NCBI GenBank assembly: GCA_013396755.1
Contig: VWZF01001789.1
Span: forward strand, 310,001-374,000
DNA: 64,000 nucleotides
Direction of reading: 5' to 3'
DNA from: Sclerurus mexicanus
Lineage: Eukaryota; Chordata; Aves; Passeriformes; Furnariidae
Position 1 is the stretch's first letter, and each line of letters starts with the position of its first letter. The notes under the pieces were generated by a model. That model was given only the letters and a program-made list of their open reading frames with translations. It was not told the DNA's origin and searched no databases. Shown piece after piece: positions 11,201 through 24,190 of this stretch. The position numbers and the translations under genes were made by a program.

Positions 11201-14200
11201 AAAAGAAAAAGGGAGGGAAAAAGAGAAGTTATGTGCCAGTATAGATTTAAGGATATACAGAATATTTTTCAATAATTTCCTTCTTTTCTCCCTTGTAGGC
11301 TGTGAAAATCTTTCCTTTGAAATTTAATGGTTCTGTATCTGTGTGTCTACATGGACTTTTTCTATAGTTTTGTATTCTTTTTATGTCTCAGAAGATGCCA
11401 TCAAAAAAGCAGAATACACTTTTTTATTTGATCAGCAATCCCAAATCCTTTCATTTCCTCTTTCCCCACTGCTCTCAGCTCTCCTGCTTAGAGACTGTTC
11501 CTCAAGAGTGCCATCTAGGTTATGTTCCATACCTGTGATGATTTATCAGCAACTTGAACACTTTTATGATATATAGAGTACATACAAAACATACTAGTGG
11601 GAGGAAAAAGAGAAGGGCACAACTAGAACACAGAGACTTTGGAAAATATTCAAAAGTAAGGCCAGGCAGACAAAAATATAAATTTCCTAGAGGAAAATTA
11701 CATATTTAGTAGAAAAAAAGTTACAGGACAGAATACAGATGGACTCCAGCAAAGAGAGCTACCTGTGATATATCTATCTGACCTTGTTTCCTGCATTCTT
11801 ACACGTCACAGGTTCAAGAAAAACACAGTGTTAATGAGATCACATAAAAGAGCAGAGTTGTCTAAGTCCTTGAGTGTGAAAGAAATTTAATATCTTTATT
11901 TCTAATGCCTTTAGGTGCCTGTCAAATGTACTCATTACCTCTCAGTAATAATATTTCAGTGGCAAACATACAGTATGCAAGTTAAATGAAAGGCTGGAAG
12001 AGTCAAGGTATTTGGCAAAAGAGGACTTTAGCAAAGTGCATGTCTGATAAAAATCACTTGACCTTGAATGAGACAAAATACAGACTTATTGCCACAACTG
12101 CTGCCCAGGGAAGTAGCCTGCAAACAGATACTGATGCTGTCAGCATATGCCTGCTGCAATAGCTTAGTCTCAATCAGCAATATGGCATGGGCCACCTGGG
12201 TCCTGCACCTTGCAGGTGTTTCCTGATGCACAACACTGTCCACTAAAGATTTAAGAAATCTAGAATGAAGGGAATGCTTCATATTTAATTTGAGTGAATG
12301 GTGGAGTTGAGAAAGATGGTAAGGTGGACTCTGGATGCCAGTCAAGCAGTTCCAGTGCTGGGAGCCACAGCCACCTTCCGGAGGAGAGCCTGTGAGAAAA
12401 GAAAGCAGCTCCAGGAATAGGGGGAAGGACTGTGTGTGACCTAGGACTTCTGCAGTGGCAGATAGGAGCAATGGAGCTCCAGAGGGTGAAGCAACATATA
12501 GATACTGATTTTTCACTTGGCAAGAGAGAGGGTTAGAGATTGCTAGCTTCAGCGACAGGCAGCTCTGCCAGTTGCTTTTTGCCATGGGTGGTCAGCTGGA
12601 AGCTGAATATAAGAGCTACCTGGAAGCTGCAAAGTAACCACTAACAGCTGAAATGCTTTGAGCTTCTTTTCATTTTTCCAGCAAAATATCAGGTCATTAT
12701 AGGGTTTATATGAACTCTGTTCCTGCTTGCATCCTTTGGCCTCACTCCTTACAAGAGCAGCATGTCCTGCTCTACCAGACTGCATCTCAATCAGTCCTAC
12801 CTTTTCTGGGTGCACTGAGTTCAGGACCAGAACCAGTAACATACATAAGGCATGAATAATTTACATCCACTAGGATTGGTTTTGGTTTCTAACAGGACCC
12901 CATGAGAGCACCCCTTTTGTAAACTCAGCTCTCATCTTTGTGTGCTCACTCTGCCGCTTCACAACAGTCAGAGTCTCGGGACAACTGTACTTCTTTAAAC
13001 CTGGGTCTCAGCTGTCTTTGCTCTGTCAATAAAAAATTGATTCTGCAGATGGGCTTGATATGGTAGGAAGCTTAGCCACAATTTTTTTCTTCTTTCTTCC
13101 CTGAATTCAGTTCTAAAATACCTACGAAACAAAACATATACTTGACCTGATTCCAGTTGCATTTCTTTTGGATTTATACTGTTTAACTTAACTGTCTTCT
13201 GTTATATAAATGCTGATTTACATTACCTTGAGTACAGCTTCACCAGCCATTATCCCAGGCTTCAAGAATATCCTCTAAAATCTCTCTCAGATATTATTGC
13301 AAAGTTAACCCACAGCAGTAGACAGGTTAGACAACCTGCCTCATGTTAACAACCAATTTTTTTCCCCATCTATTTAATAGCTCATGAAGTTTAAGAGCCA
13401 GGTTCCTCATTTACTTTTTACATTTCAACCAATTCATTCTGGTAACGTCTCCCTGTAAAAATGAGATAACATGCTGTAAAGATGAAAGTGTACCAACGTG
13501 CCCTTTACTGAATGTCTGCATTATGGGGGTTCTGTGTGTCATAGCTGCTGTGCTATTTGAAGATGACTCAAAATAAGCCCTCTAATTGATCTGCACATCA
13601 AATGCTCTGAAAATGTAAAAGAGGGGCTTAGACTGTTGGTAGCTTGGCTAGCTCACAGTGTATTGTCTCCAGTGTAATTTCTTTAACGGGCATGGTGATA
13701 ACAATGGCTAAAATTCATCTGCTGTCAGTGTCAATAAATTTCAACAAAAATTCACAACTGGTTGTTGGAAAGTTTTCTTCTTGTATTTCTTTCTTGAATA
13801 CTGAATCACTAAAGCAGTGTCAGGGTATTTTAACATCATATCTGCCTGGTCATTTGTGGTGCCCATTTTTTTTGTATGAAACATGCCTTTTCACCATCTC
13901 TGGCTGTCACAGAAGTACATGGTGGTTACAGAGGGGAAAAAGGTTGGGAAACAGTTCCGGTGTGCTGCAGGCTTTCTGAGAACAGATGTCAGTTAGACAT
14001 AAAAAAAATAAACTTGGCTCAACTGAGTTTACCTTATAGACATCCTTGGGCTATTAAAAAAACCCCCAACCTTGACTCCTGTTCCCCATCACATAGAATT
14101 AGTTTGCTGTTGACTTCATGCTTGATCTAACACCACTGAATTTAATAGTCTTACAACAGGGATGAATTCGACCCTTGGTCTTTAAAGCAGTATTTCCCCT

Positions 14201-15509
14201 TGTGTGTAACAAAAACACCATATGGTGAGTCCTTGGCTTGGTATCCATAGCTCAGCTTGCTATTGTTCCTTTCTGGTTCTGTTGATGGAAAAGGTTAGAG
14301 CCTGCAGAGCTGGTTCAGTAAATGCAAAACCTGCAACAACAGAGGGTGAAAAAGGGGTTAACAGACAGCTTCATCCATATGAGCCCTACTGCTCATTCTC
14401 CAGGGGCTATATATTATACAGGTTGAATTGTTTACTGTTTATGGAGTCATGGACTTGAGACCCACAGAGAATCAAGGCAACAATCCTCTTTTTAAAACTG
14501 TTCAGTTCCTGTAATTCACTCAGTGAGACATCCCTCCTCCTAGGCACTTGGAAAAGCAGCAGTGTCTGGATAAGCTCCCCTTCACACCATCTCAAATGAA
14601 GACCTTTGCCATACAGTATGGTCACCAATAGTACAGGAAGGAATTAGAGAGCTCAGTGAAGTGGCTTTGTCATAGTTCGCAATACAGTCTGAGGATCCTC
14701 ACTCAAAAATTCTCCTCCCAGTGTTGAATATGTAAGCAAGAAAGCTGCAGTTACAACAATATATCTGCTGAATTTAATTGTCCAAAGTGCTTTTGCCCTA
14801 TACTGGTATAAAGCCTGTGCTTTCATATTGCAAACTAGGTGGAATTGTCAATCTGACCGTGCCAATCTCTTCAAATCCTCTCCACTAACTTTCTCTCTAA
14901 AACCATACCCAGTGCAAACTATGCCATGAACTGCAGCTTTGCCTTTTGCCACCTACTTTGTGGCAGGATTAACCCCTGCTTAGTCTATTATGCCAGCCTT
15001 TGACCTGCTGTTTGTCTCAAGCATGTCTGCAGTTTCTCTGGTGAGCTGCATGTGGAAAATAGCTCTCAGATCAGTTTGATGCTTTCAGCTCTCTCCCTGA
15101 AGCTGTTCTAACACTTTCAGAAAGCTTCCACTGTTGGGTCTCAAAATATTAAATGAAGACTGTTTTGTATTTCAGGATGGTTTTGTATATAAAGAAAAAT
15201 TCAAAAATCCTTATATAAAAATAATGATATAGTTTTACCCAAAGTTTTAACAAGTACTGGATTTCTTTTGCAAATAAATTAATTAGTCTTTCACTTGAAA
15301 ATCAATCCTTTAGGGATTTTTCATGCTGTTTCCAATCATGCACATGTCTCAGCTGAATTCAGAAACAGAGAGAGAGCTCTTCAAACTTCCTGCATCATTA
15401 AAATTCACGGAGCATTTGTGGAAGAAGAACCATTAAAAGATTTATTTCAATGTTACTGGTGCAGTTGTTTTTTCTTGTTTTTAATAATTGATGGGTTTTT
15501 TTCCTGCAG
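8204..15509. other. Long non-coding stretch, no confirmed gene
   Basis: No recognised retroelement or RNA gene. It contains an A13 run followed by (TA)4 at 9968-9989. The longest open frame in the window (185 codons, minus strand, 12028-12585) lies here in a locally GC-richer patch at 12.05-12.85 kb, but it matches no family I know, and overlapping frames of similar quality exist on the same strand. The block at 10925-11050 carries SOX-like AACAAT and forkhead-like TGTTTAT motifs and could be conserved non-coding sequence. Confidence 0.45.
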
Positions 15510-15610
15510 AACAAGACACTTGCAGTACGGCAGAGACGAACATTCATAAAGAATAGCTCAGCTCTAGAAGTGCTACCTGCCCTGGGTCTCTCCTCAGTTG
15601 AGAGGGAGAG
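15510..15610 (+). other. Exon-like segment with splice-site flanks (speculative)
   Basis: A T-rich tract ending in TTTTTTTCCTGCAG (a strong acceptor pattern) precedes 15510, and GAGAG followed by GTAAAC (a donor pattern) closes at 15610. The 101 bases between are open in only one of three plus frames (about 33 residues, starting NKTLAVRQRRTF) and carry stops in the other two. The peptide is not one I recognise, and an open frame of this length is common by chance. It could be a lncRNA exon, a rare coding exon, or nothing. Confidence 0.15.
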
Positions 15611-15984
15611 GTAAACTTGTTTGGAGAGCAAATCTTGAGTAAGAGACTGTTTTAAGGCACATAAATTCTCTCCCAAGGAGTTGTCTCTGCCAGTCGGTAA
15701 CAGGACTGAGGGCCAAAATCTCCAGTACTAAAGCTAGCTTTTGTGGACACACCCCTTCCCTCCCATGGCTTTTTACTGAATAATCACTTTCTGTTTCACA
15801 GATTTCTGCCTCATTGGGTGCACTGAAGGGAAGAACAGGCTGTGTCAGTACTTATTTATTTTTCCTGCCAGCTTCTCTGTCAACCTGTGGTCGGTCTTCT
15901 GCTTTATTTACTGCCAACTGTTAAGATCCTTCTCTGAGGGCAGAAAACACACAATTTTTCAATCTGCCTGTGAGATGAGAGGGT
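15611..15984. other. Non-coding stretch, no gene seen
   Basis: No repeat family, RNA fold or coding similarity was recognised between the exon-like segment and the MIR-like relic. Confidence 0.5.
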
Positions 15985-16120
15985 AGGATTGTTCTCCTTT
16001 TACTAATCAGGATATGAAGGCAGTGAGATTACAGTCATGAAAGAAAACTATAAACACATTGAGCCATGAACGAGCAGGGTTTGAATATTCAGAGCAGAGC
16101 TGCTGTGGCTGGGACAGTAG
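15985..16120 (-). mobile_element. Probable MIR (CORE-SINE) relic
   Basis: On the plus strand the order is TTCTCCTTTTACTAATCAGG, a purine-rich GAAGGCAGTGAGATTACAG segment, then GAGCAGGGTTTGAATATTCAG and AGAGCTGCTG. This parallels the reverse complement of MIR: the 'cccattttacagatgaggaaactgaggcacagagaggttaag' core, then the B-box region 'gcagagccgggattcgaaccc'. Divergence is high and the middle aligns weakly, as expected of a relic older than the bird radiation. MIR copies are scarce in birds. Confidence 0.5.
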
Positions 16121-18895
16121 ATGATAAGCATTATAGTGTTTTCATTCTCTGTATGAATCAGCACCAGTGGAGGGTGAGATCCACACCCTTAGTAAAGGAT
16201 TTTCAAGCTTTGATGACTGATGTGTCTCTGGCACACGTGGATCCATTTCTGCACTTAGAGAGATGCTTCTCCCTGTCCCTTTAGCTTGTCCCTGCGCAGT
16301 CCTCTTCTGAACTTCTGCTTAGAGAATCTCTGTCTATAACTCTGAACGCCATACCATCTTCTGCAGATCTTTATTTAACTCTTTGCATGCTTTCACCTAT
16401 TTTCAGCCTTACTTAGTTTCACTGTATATTCCCCTCTCCCAGCATACTTCTTGTCCATCTAGACCTTTTGCCTTGTAAGGCTGTATTTGTCCATCTCTCA
16501 GGCTCCTGTTCTTTCTCTTGGGCTCTAGCAATAGCCATGCTTACAGCAGTGGAAAGTGCATTCTCAGAGACCCATTGCTCGTAGTAGCCATAAGTAGTAT
16601 TTTCAAGGAAGAAACTGTTCATGTGTTTCAGAGGCAATTTGCACACTCTTCAGCAGGACGAGCATGGAAATGTGAAAAACAGTATGGTTTTTTTTCACGG
16701 GTTACTAAGTTGACCTTGTTTTTGTAGGCATTCAGTGGAACAGATACTTTCCTGAGTCAAAAGCAGTGTTACTTTGGAAGGCCTTATTCCACAGTCTCTT
16801 GATTTCAATGTAACATAAACCAATCACTAGTCTTTGCTGCTATTGTTGGAAACTTTTTTTTTAGATACTTTCCAAAAGAAATTGTCTGAACTGCATTTGC
16901 TGACATGTAAAATTTTAGCTGCCACAGCTGGCATTTAACAAATTGATAGGTAATTGAATGCAGGATCTCATACAGAAAGTATTAGATAGCCATTTTTATA
17001 TTCATATTCCTACTTAGCTCAATTTGTAATATGCCACTTGCTAGATAACTACATTCCAATTACTACAGCAATGGATGAGAAAAATATTATTCAACCTTTC
17101 ATCTTTTTCTTGCAATTATAAATGAAATAATTACATTATTAAAGGTATAAAACTTTTGACATAAAATGCATTGATAATTTCTGGATACTCCTATTTAGGT
17201 TTTAACAACTATATGCATAACATTATTTTGGACTGAAATCAATAGGATCCATAATCATGATAGTTTTTTAACTTATGATGATTATTTCCTATTTCTGGTA
17301 TTCAAGGTCTATGCTTTTGCTACTTTTTGTATTGTTTGATTTCACAGACACACATGCAACCATCAACATAAAAAAATTTGTGTTAGCAGGGTAAAGCACC
17401 TTATTATTCTTTTTAAGATAATTATTTTGCTGGTTCAACCTAAACCTTCTTTCTCTCTCTCTTGACTTCTGCAACTCATAGGAAGTTTATGAGTCACCAA
17501 GTAGCAGACCTTTGTAAACTGAGAATAGGAAATTAGATTTGTGAGAGCTTTTCCATTTAGTTGTAGAAGCTGTTCTAAAATCAGAAGCATTGTTTGAGCC
17601 TTCATATAACTATTGTAATGTAATTACAGCTAATAGAGAAAATTATAGGGCTATTTGGTCAGAGCAGATGAAATAGTAAGATAAAACCCCCTCGTTTATC
17701 AGAGGAAGTAGCTGTTTAGCTGAAAGGGCTTGTATCCCTACTTAATGTCTTTTACAGAACAAAAGAAGACAATGTTCACCATTAACCAATAGAGAGTAGA
17801 CAATCTTGGAGAAGCCCTGAAGTGTTTTGCTTCAATTCCCTTTCTTTAACAAATGTAAACTGGCATTCTCCAGTAACTGTGTGTATGCAAAAATACAGGC
17901 TGGGGCTTTTCCTCTGACTGTAGAAACTATGGAGTAATCAACTGAATACTCCGCAGAGCTCCTACCCATCTGCCATATGACACAATTTAATAAACTGCAT
18001 TTTTTGTAATCCCCAGACAAAATTTGCACATCTGTTAGCTGCGTTAGCCACCTGGGCTTGTTGTAATATTCCTGGACTATTTTTAAAATATATTAAATGT
18101 GTTTCAAGAAAGTGAGTGCATTTCTTTGGAACTGTGTATGGGAAAAATGCATTCTCAAAGTGTGAGTCTGTAATAATTATAACTCAGTTTGTTCACCTTC
18201 AGCTGGTCTCAAGCAACAGGATACTCCTGGAAATCATGAGCATGGATATTTATAAGATACAGGAAATGGGTCTAGACAGTACCTGCTTCTCCTGCTGTGC
18301 TAATATATCCAGGTTTCCAACTACGTACAAAATCAAAAAAAAGAACATTTCGTTGAACTTTATTTATCAGCCCTTGTTATGAACTTTAAGTTTAGTGGTG
18401 CTTACAGTTGAAATGCAGTGCTTACTCATGATGGGAGCACAAGGTAATTCACCTTGAAGAAGCCAAATTTTGTGGCTTGTGGCTGGGGCTAAGCACACTA
18501 CAGCTATATTTGCTTTCGGTGAAACAGGACTCTGGGTCTGCCCTTGTTAATGGTTTAAAATAGCTGAGAAGGGTGATGTTTCTCTATTGAGAGACTAGGA
18601 AACAGGGCTTTGGCTATAAATTAATTTATTCTGGACTAAAGCTTTATCCATTTGTTTTATAATTCAAACCTTCCCATGAATGAATAGAATTTCTTGAATG
18701 AATAGAGAGAACTGGTTAAAATATTTATAAACTAACAAGAAAAAAGATTAAATAGAGGCAAAAATGAGATCTGACAAGATAAGAAATAAAGATTAAGACA
18801 ATGTTTGCCAGAATACTTAATACTGCTTCCAACTTAATCATATCTACAGCAGGTAGAAGGTGTCGAAATCAATTAACTTTTGTAACTTTCTTGTA
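16121..18895. other. AT-rich non-coding stretch, no gene seen
   Basis: No recognisable repeat or coding similarity. The block at 16990-17200 is very AT-rich with several ATTA/TAAT homeodomain-type cores. A short imperfect duplication of TGAATGAATAGA is visible near 18678-18706. Confidence 0.5.
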
Positions 18896-18990
18896 GATTC
18901 ATAGATTTTTAAAGATATAAAAGATCAACAGGTCATCCACTCTCATTTGTATAATACAGTCCATAAGACATGTATCGAGTGCAATAGAGT
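18896..18990 (-). mobile_element. Old CR1 3' end (turtle-like subfamily)
   Basis: The plus strand reads GATTCATAGATTTTTAAAG, then AGATCAACAGGTCATCCAC, then TTGTATAATACAGTCCATAA. This follows the reverse complement of the CR1 tail common in turtles and crocodilians (ATTCATAGATTTTAAGGCC, GATCATCTAGTCTGACC, TGTATAACACAGGCCATAGA). It is clearly more diverged than the other CR1 copies here and lacks the bird TTCTATGATT tail, suggesting an ancient archosaur or sauropsid subfamily. Confidence 0.65.
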
Positions 18991-21900
18991 GCATCTCAGT
19001 AAATATTTTAGTAAAATATTCTGTCTTGAGTTTAAGATGAAAAGACACTTCCTTTGTTATTTTTTTTCCAAATTGTTAGTCACCTCTACCAATAAAAACC
19101 AAAGCCAAACAAACCTTTTTTTCTTCTTCTTTTTTTTTAATTAAACTTTTTCTAACTGGAAGTTAATCTCTTGCATCTGTTTCAATGTCATTTCTGTCCA
19201 GGCTAGAGGATATGTGTCTGTTGGCATGACTTTTATTCTTTGTCCCTAAAGCTATGTATTAAAATAAACTTACTTTGTTTGAATAGCTTCAGTTTAAAGG
19301 AGAGACCTGTATTATTCTATATGGCTGCCCTGTCTGTATGACTGTTCTCATGAGCACTCTCTATTGTGTCCACTTCTGCAGGTTTTATAAGTTTCCAAAA
19401 GGTTAAAGTGCAAAAACTATTGAGAAGTAAAGCATAAAGGGTAAAAATCTTCCTACATGGAATCTTGATTTTATTTGATTTCCTATAGCTGCAGAAAGAG
19501 ACAATTTAGTAAAGCAAAGAAGGAGTCATAGGTTTTATAAGAATTCTACACTGAAGTAAAAAAATCGGTAAACTAAGAAGAGCCACATTTGATAATGAAA
19601 AGACTAAAGCGTGAAGGTATTGATGAAAGAGGAGGAGGAAGCAGGCCAGAGGAAAATGCTGTGCATAGCAGAGTCCTGTGTAAAGGTCTTAACAATATTC
19701 TTAGTTATTGCTGTCTAGAACCGTTAATTTAAAATGCTGGAATAAGCCTAATTCCATGTAAGTAATTTTGTCATTTTTGAGTACTGACATTTTACCACTA
19801 GCCCCTGGGGAAATGCCTTATGTCTGAAATATATGACCAATGTACAGCCTCTCTCCCTCATGCCACATGATGCCTTGTAGTAGGACATAACTTGTCCTAC
19901 CAGCATTATCAAGAATGAACCAAGTTTTCTGAACTCATATGTACGTTCTATATTTGACATACTCAGTAACACTTGTGAACTCAGACACACGATGTTGCTT
20001 TTATGCACAACAATACTGAAAGCATAAATAGGTTACAACAGAACATCCAATGGATTTTGTATTTGTGATATATAGATAAGTACATACATCTTTTATTGGG
20101 AAATATATTTTGTTTCTGAGAGATCAGCAGACTGCAGGGTCACTTTATTCTTTCTTCATTTCATTAAATATGAAGAAACAGCTAGGAACTTTAATTAGGT
20201 TTCATTGAAATATCGTTTTCTTGAGAAGCTTCCTTGGGAAGTTAAATTTTATCTTTATTAATTACTTTACACAGTTTCCACAAGGGGTAAATGATTATTA
20301 ATATCAGATTTTGCACATTTAATGAGCACCTGCTATGCAGAGTAGGTCAGTGTTTTTGACGACACATTATGAAACACTTACTATAATTAGCACAATTAGA
20401 CCTTTCAAATAGCTGCCCTATCTGTAGAAAATCAGATTCTCAAACCTACCTTGCAGGTGATTATAATACCTGCTGATTTAGATGAGTTTCTGGCTGTTTG
20501 GCCAACATTTATTACAATGTCAGTTTTTCTGGAGAAGTGCTTAGCAGTAGTGCTTACAACCATGCATATTTGGTTAGGCCAGTTGCCTGTTAATATATCT
20601 GTCCTGTCTTTACTGTCCTGTCTTTGACAATGGCTGGCATGAAGTGATTCAAGGGGAAATGCAACAGATTGCCACCTAGACAAGCAGAAATCATCCTCCT
20701 TAGTTGAAAATGTCTCTTTGGTAGTCCTCAACTGAATTCACACCTAAAATGGGTGGTTCTTGTCTAGTTTAGCTCACTGCTTGCTTTTTTCTTTTGGAAA
20801 GTCTTTGTTCAAAGATGCATTGAGTAAACCAGCACTTGGACCTGCTTTTATTTATTGATGCCATCCTGCTTTGCTGAACATGGCCACTGACCCATACACT
20901 GATTCTTTCCTGCTTCATCTTTAGCCTGCCTTGTTTATTTAGACTATCAGTTCTGCATGCAGCATAGCCAAAAGATCATCCCTTATATAGAAGCTCTACA
21001 TCTCTACATCTGTATGTAGCAAAAGTAATTAACAACAAGATCCCTTTCAAGTTACATAGCAAATTGGATTACTAAGATCATGACATTTATTAATTTATTT
21101 ATTTATTAGAGTTATTTTCATCAATATTGGTTCCTTTCATGCAAAAGCTTTGATTTTGTCAAAGGTTTGGGTTTTTTTCGAACCAAATTAACTTATATGA
21201 AATGTCTCTTCTAAGAAGGCAATGTTACCCCAATCTGAAATGATTTGCTTTACTTCTGAAATATTAAAATGTTCTTTGAAATGCTCAATTCAAACAGTTT
21301 TAATAGAAATTTTAAAACTGTTAATTCTGCAGAAAATGTTCATGTTACTTTTGAAATATCCTTCAGTAATTAGTTCTGAGAACTGGCCTTCTGTGTGTGC
21401 TTGTTGAAGTGCGAAAAATAATAAAAAAGGTTTTAATATAGTATTTCCTTTTAGTCAAATCCTTGGAATGTAACTGTGGAACCATAAAAACAAAAAAAAA
21501 TAATTTGTTCACTGAAAAATGGTTAATAATCTTTAATTTCAATGTATGCTCTTCCAATAACCTACGAGATAATTGTGAATTATCTTAAAGAGGAAACATG
21601 TTAACATTTAGTAAATGAAGTATTGGAGAGGTATTTTAACAGAATTTACTGCAACCACACTGTGTTCTAGTTTCATGACTTGCTATGTTCCATATACTAT
21701 GGATAGTTTTAGAAGCCCAAATTCTTGTAACTAGCTAACTGTTCTGTTGCCAAAAGAAATTTATTACATCTGTTGGCTTACATTGCATTAAGTCTCTCAT
21801 TTTCAAACCCCACTTTCACTCATTTTTGCTTGAAGGAGAAAAAGTAGAGAAACTGTTCAGCAGAGAGTTTGATATATAAAGCTGTGATATTGCTACGGGC

Positions 21901-23744
21901 AAGTTGATGCTAACTTTGAAATTCAGTTTGACTAACTTTTCCATGCACATTATGCAAGGTTATTTTCAGATTTGGTAAATATTTCCAGCATGAGAAAATA
22001 TTGGTGCAAAATAAACACATGGAAAGTTATCAACACAAACATCAAAATTATGTTTGCAAACACGAGTAAATTTCTGCTTTACGGTTGCAGAAAATTCACT
22101 CTGTTTCAAAAGCATAAACACTTAAAAGGAATATATTTTTAAAAGAATAGCATTAAAGCATTACAGTTTATTCTTCAGTCTTTTCTCTTCACAGTTTGAC
22201 TAAATAATAGCCAAAGCTGAACTATGAGTATCTGTAATGTTGGTATCTTACCGATTATAGTGTAATTCATGTAGACATTTCGCATATGCCAATATTACCT
22301 GCATTATGTTAAGCATCATTTTTCCTTTCACATATTCTGGCTCAGGGAAAGCACTCATTTTAGCAGGATCAAAAAGCACTGCAGATAAGATGCCAGCTCA
22401 GACTGAATCATTACATTTACAATTTGGAGAAATCAGTTCAGTTTCCAAATTTAAAAAAAAAAATAAGTATTCTGCTAATGTTCCTAAAACTCTAGCATTA
22501 ATTACATGTGTATCTCTTAGGCTCAAATATGCCAAATGAAAAAAATATTTACTCTCTGCACTTCCCAAATCCTTATCATTAGTTTTTAATAATCATCTGC
22601 CAAATGATGGTCAAAATATTTCTTATATTGCTGATATGACTTGGGAAAAAAATCTAATAAACAAAGGAGTGCTTTGATCAAAGACTCCTCTTGAAGAGAA
22701 GATGCAGTTAATTTGGAGGTTAATAATCTTGGAGTGCTTCAATACTTTAGATCTGCTACAATACAGTTGTCACAATATTTTCAATTTCAGAAGCCATGAC
22801 TTCAGAGAAGCAACTCTTATTGTCATAATGATCCATGACCTAGTTACAAGCAGATTTCGCTCCTTCTTTTCTCACCCTTTCTTTTTTTTCTCTCCTCTCC
22901 TCCCCTCCTGAAGGGTGGTGCTACCAGAGTAATCAGAGTTGCAGCTACACGGCTTTCAGAGCTCCTTTTCCTTTGCTGTATTGGCCTTCATCCAGGGAAT
23001 TGCCTTAAGAACATGCATGTATCCCTTTGCACCAAAATAGCTTAGGTACACCAAATCTAATGGCCCTGTAAGCCAAACAGCATCACACACAAAATCCCAA
23101 AGCAGGATAGAAAGTTGTTCCAAGCTTCAAGGACCTAAGAAACACTTTTTCCTTTCAAATGAGTCCTTCAAGCATAGATTACTTTTCAGGGATGGGAAAC
23201 AACATCAGAAATTGCTTTTATATACTATTTTCAAGTCACACCTGCTCACCATGAGGCAAGATGTCAGAAAGTAATAAAACATTATACATACTGAAGTTGC
23301 AAGATGGGAAATGGGAATCAGATCAAAGGTCTCTGAAGGATGAAACTTAGAAACAAATGAAATTCTGACATTGAAGAGTGAATAATCTATCTTTGAAAAT
23401 TCTTTCCTCAGTCATTGGAGCATGGTTAATGGGTTTTCTTTTATTTTTTCCTTCATGTTCTTTTTTAAAATGTCTCATAAGAGAGAATTAAGTATTACAA
23501 ACACAGAACAGCTACTACTATATATTTTCCACAAAACAAAACAAAAATATGTTACATTGGTATCTTACATACAAACATATATACTCGATCTATCTAGTCA
23601 CCTCAGTATTTATTCTGGCAAGTAATCTTGAAAGTTGGCTGGACAAAACTACAGAAGGAATTCCATTTCACTTATTAGCCTCTGGAAACTTATGCTGTGG
23701 TGGTGTATGTTCCCAGATTTGTGCCATTTAGGTAGTGCAGCTCT
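18991..23744. other. AT-rich non-coding stretch, no gene seen
   Basis: No recognised element. Features seen: a short tandem repeat of CTGTCCTGTCTTTA near 20601-20630, a (TTTA)n-like patch at about 21084-21108, and A/T homopolymers. The blocks at 20270-20400 and 21840-21990 are complex AT-rich sequence that could be conserved non-coding DNA. Confidence 0.5.
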
Positions 23745-24190
23745 CTGCAATTTTTGCATTTAGATCCCGATATAAAATTCAGACATGTTGACGCAAACCC
23801 GTGCATGCAATTGCAAAAGAGGTTAGCCCAGCCTGCTACGGAGTTAATTAACATTATTCAGAATATTCTCATGTTGGGTTGCTGTGGCACACGTGGTAGG
23901 TGCTGTTACCATCAAAAGCAGGGAGCCGAGCGTCTGAAATGAGAACCTCTAATTGGCATCTCAGCTACTACTCCACTGACAAGCTGACATTCGGAGTCCA
24001 AATGATCAAATACAAGTTGCTGAGTAGGTAATGGAGCTGAGGGAAACAGCCCACTGCCATGACCCAGTTCACCGAACTTGGTTGGAGACACCCTGATTTA
24101 TTTCAGGTGAGGGCTTGGGCCAAGCAAGGAGCTTCAGCACTTTGAACGCTGTTGCAGTTTTATCTTGCCACATCACAGGGCACGCTCCTT
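23745..24190. promoter_or_regulatory. Candidate conserved regulatory element, CpG-enriched
   Basis: Eleven CpG dinucleotides fall within about 430 bases, against roughly one in the preceding 350, in a genome where CpG is otherwise depleted. The block carries GTTAATTAAC (23843-23852, a 10-bp palindrome resembling abutted HNF1 half-sites and a homeodomain TAATTA core) and CACGTG (23890-23895, a palindromic E-box). It contains no long frame, no repeat match and no homopolymers. These traits are typical of vertebrate developmental enhancers or conserved non-coding elements. Conservation itself is not visible here. Confidence 0.35.

Noticed and set aside
12884..13035. A third LTR ending in a CTGTCAATAAA-like sequence
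   Set aside because: No LTR landmarks could be aligned in order; the AATAAA alone is not evidence.
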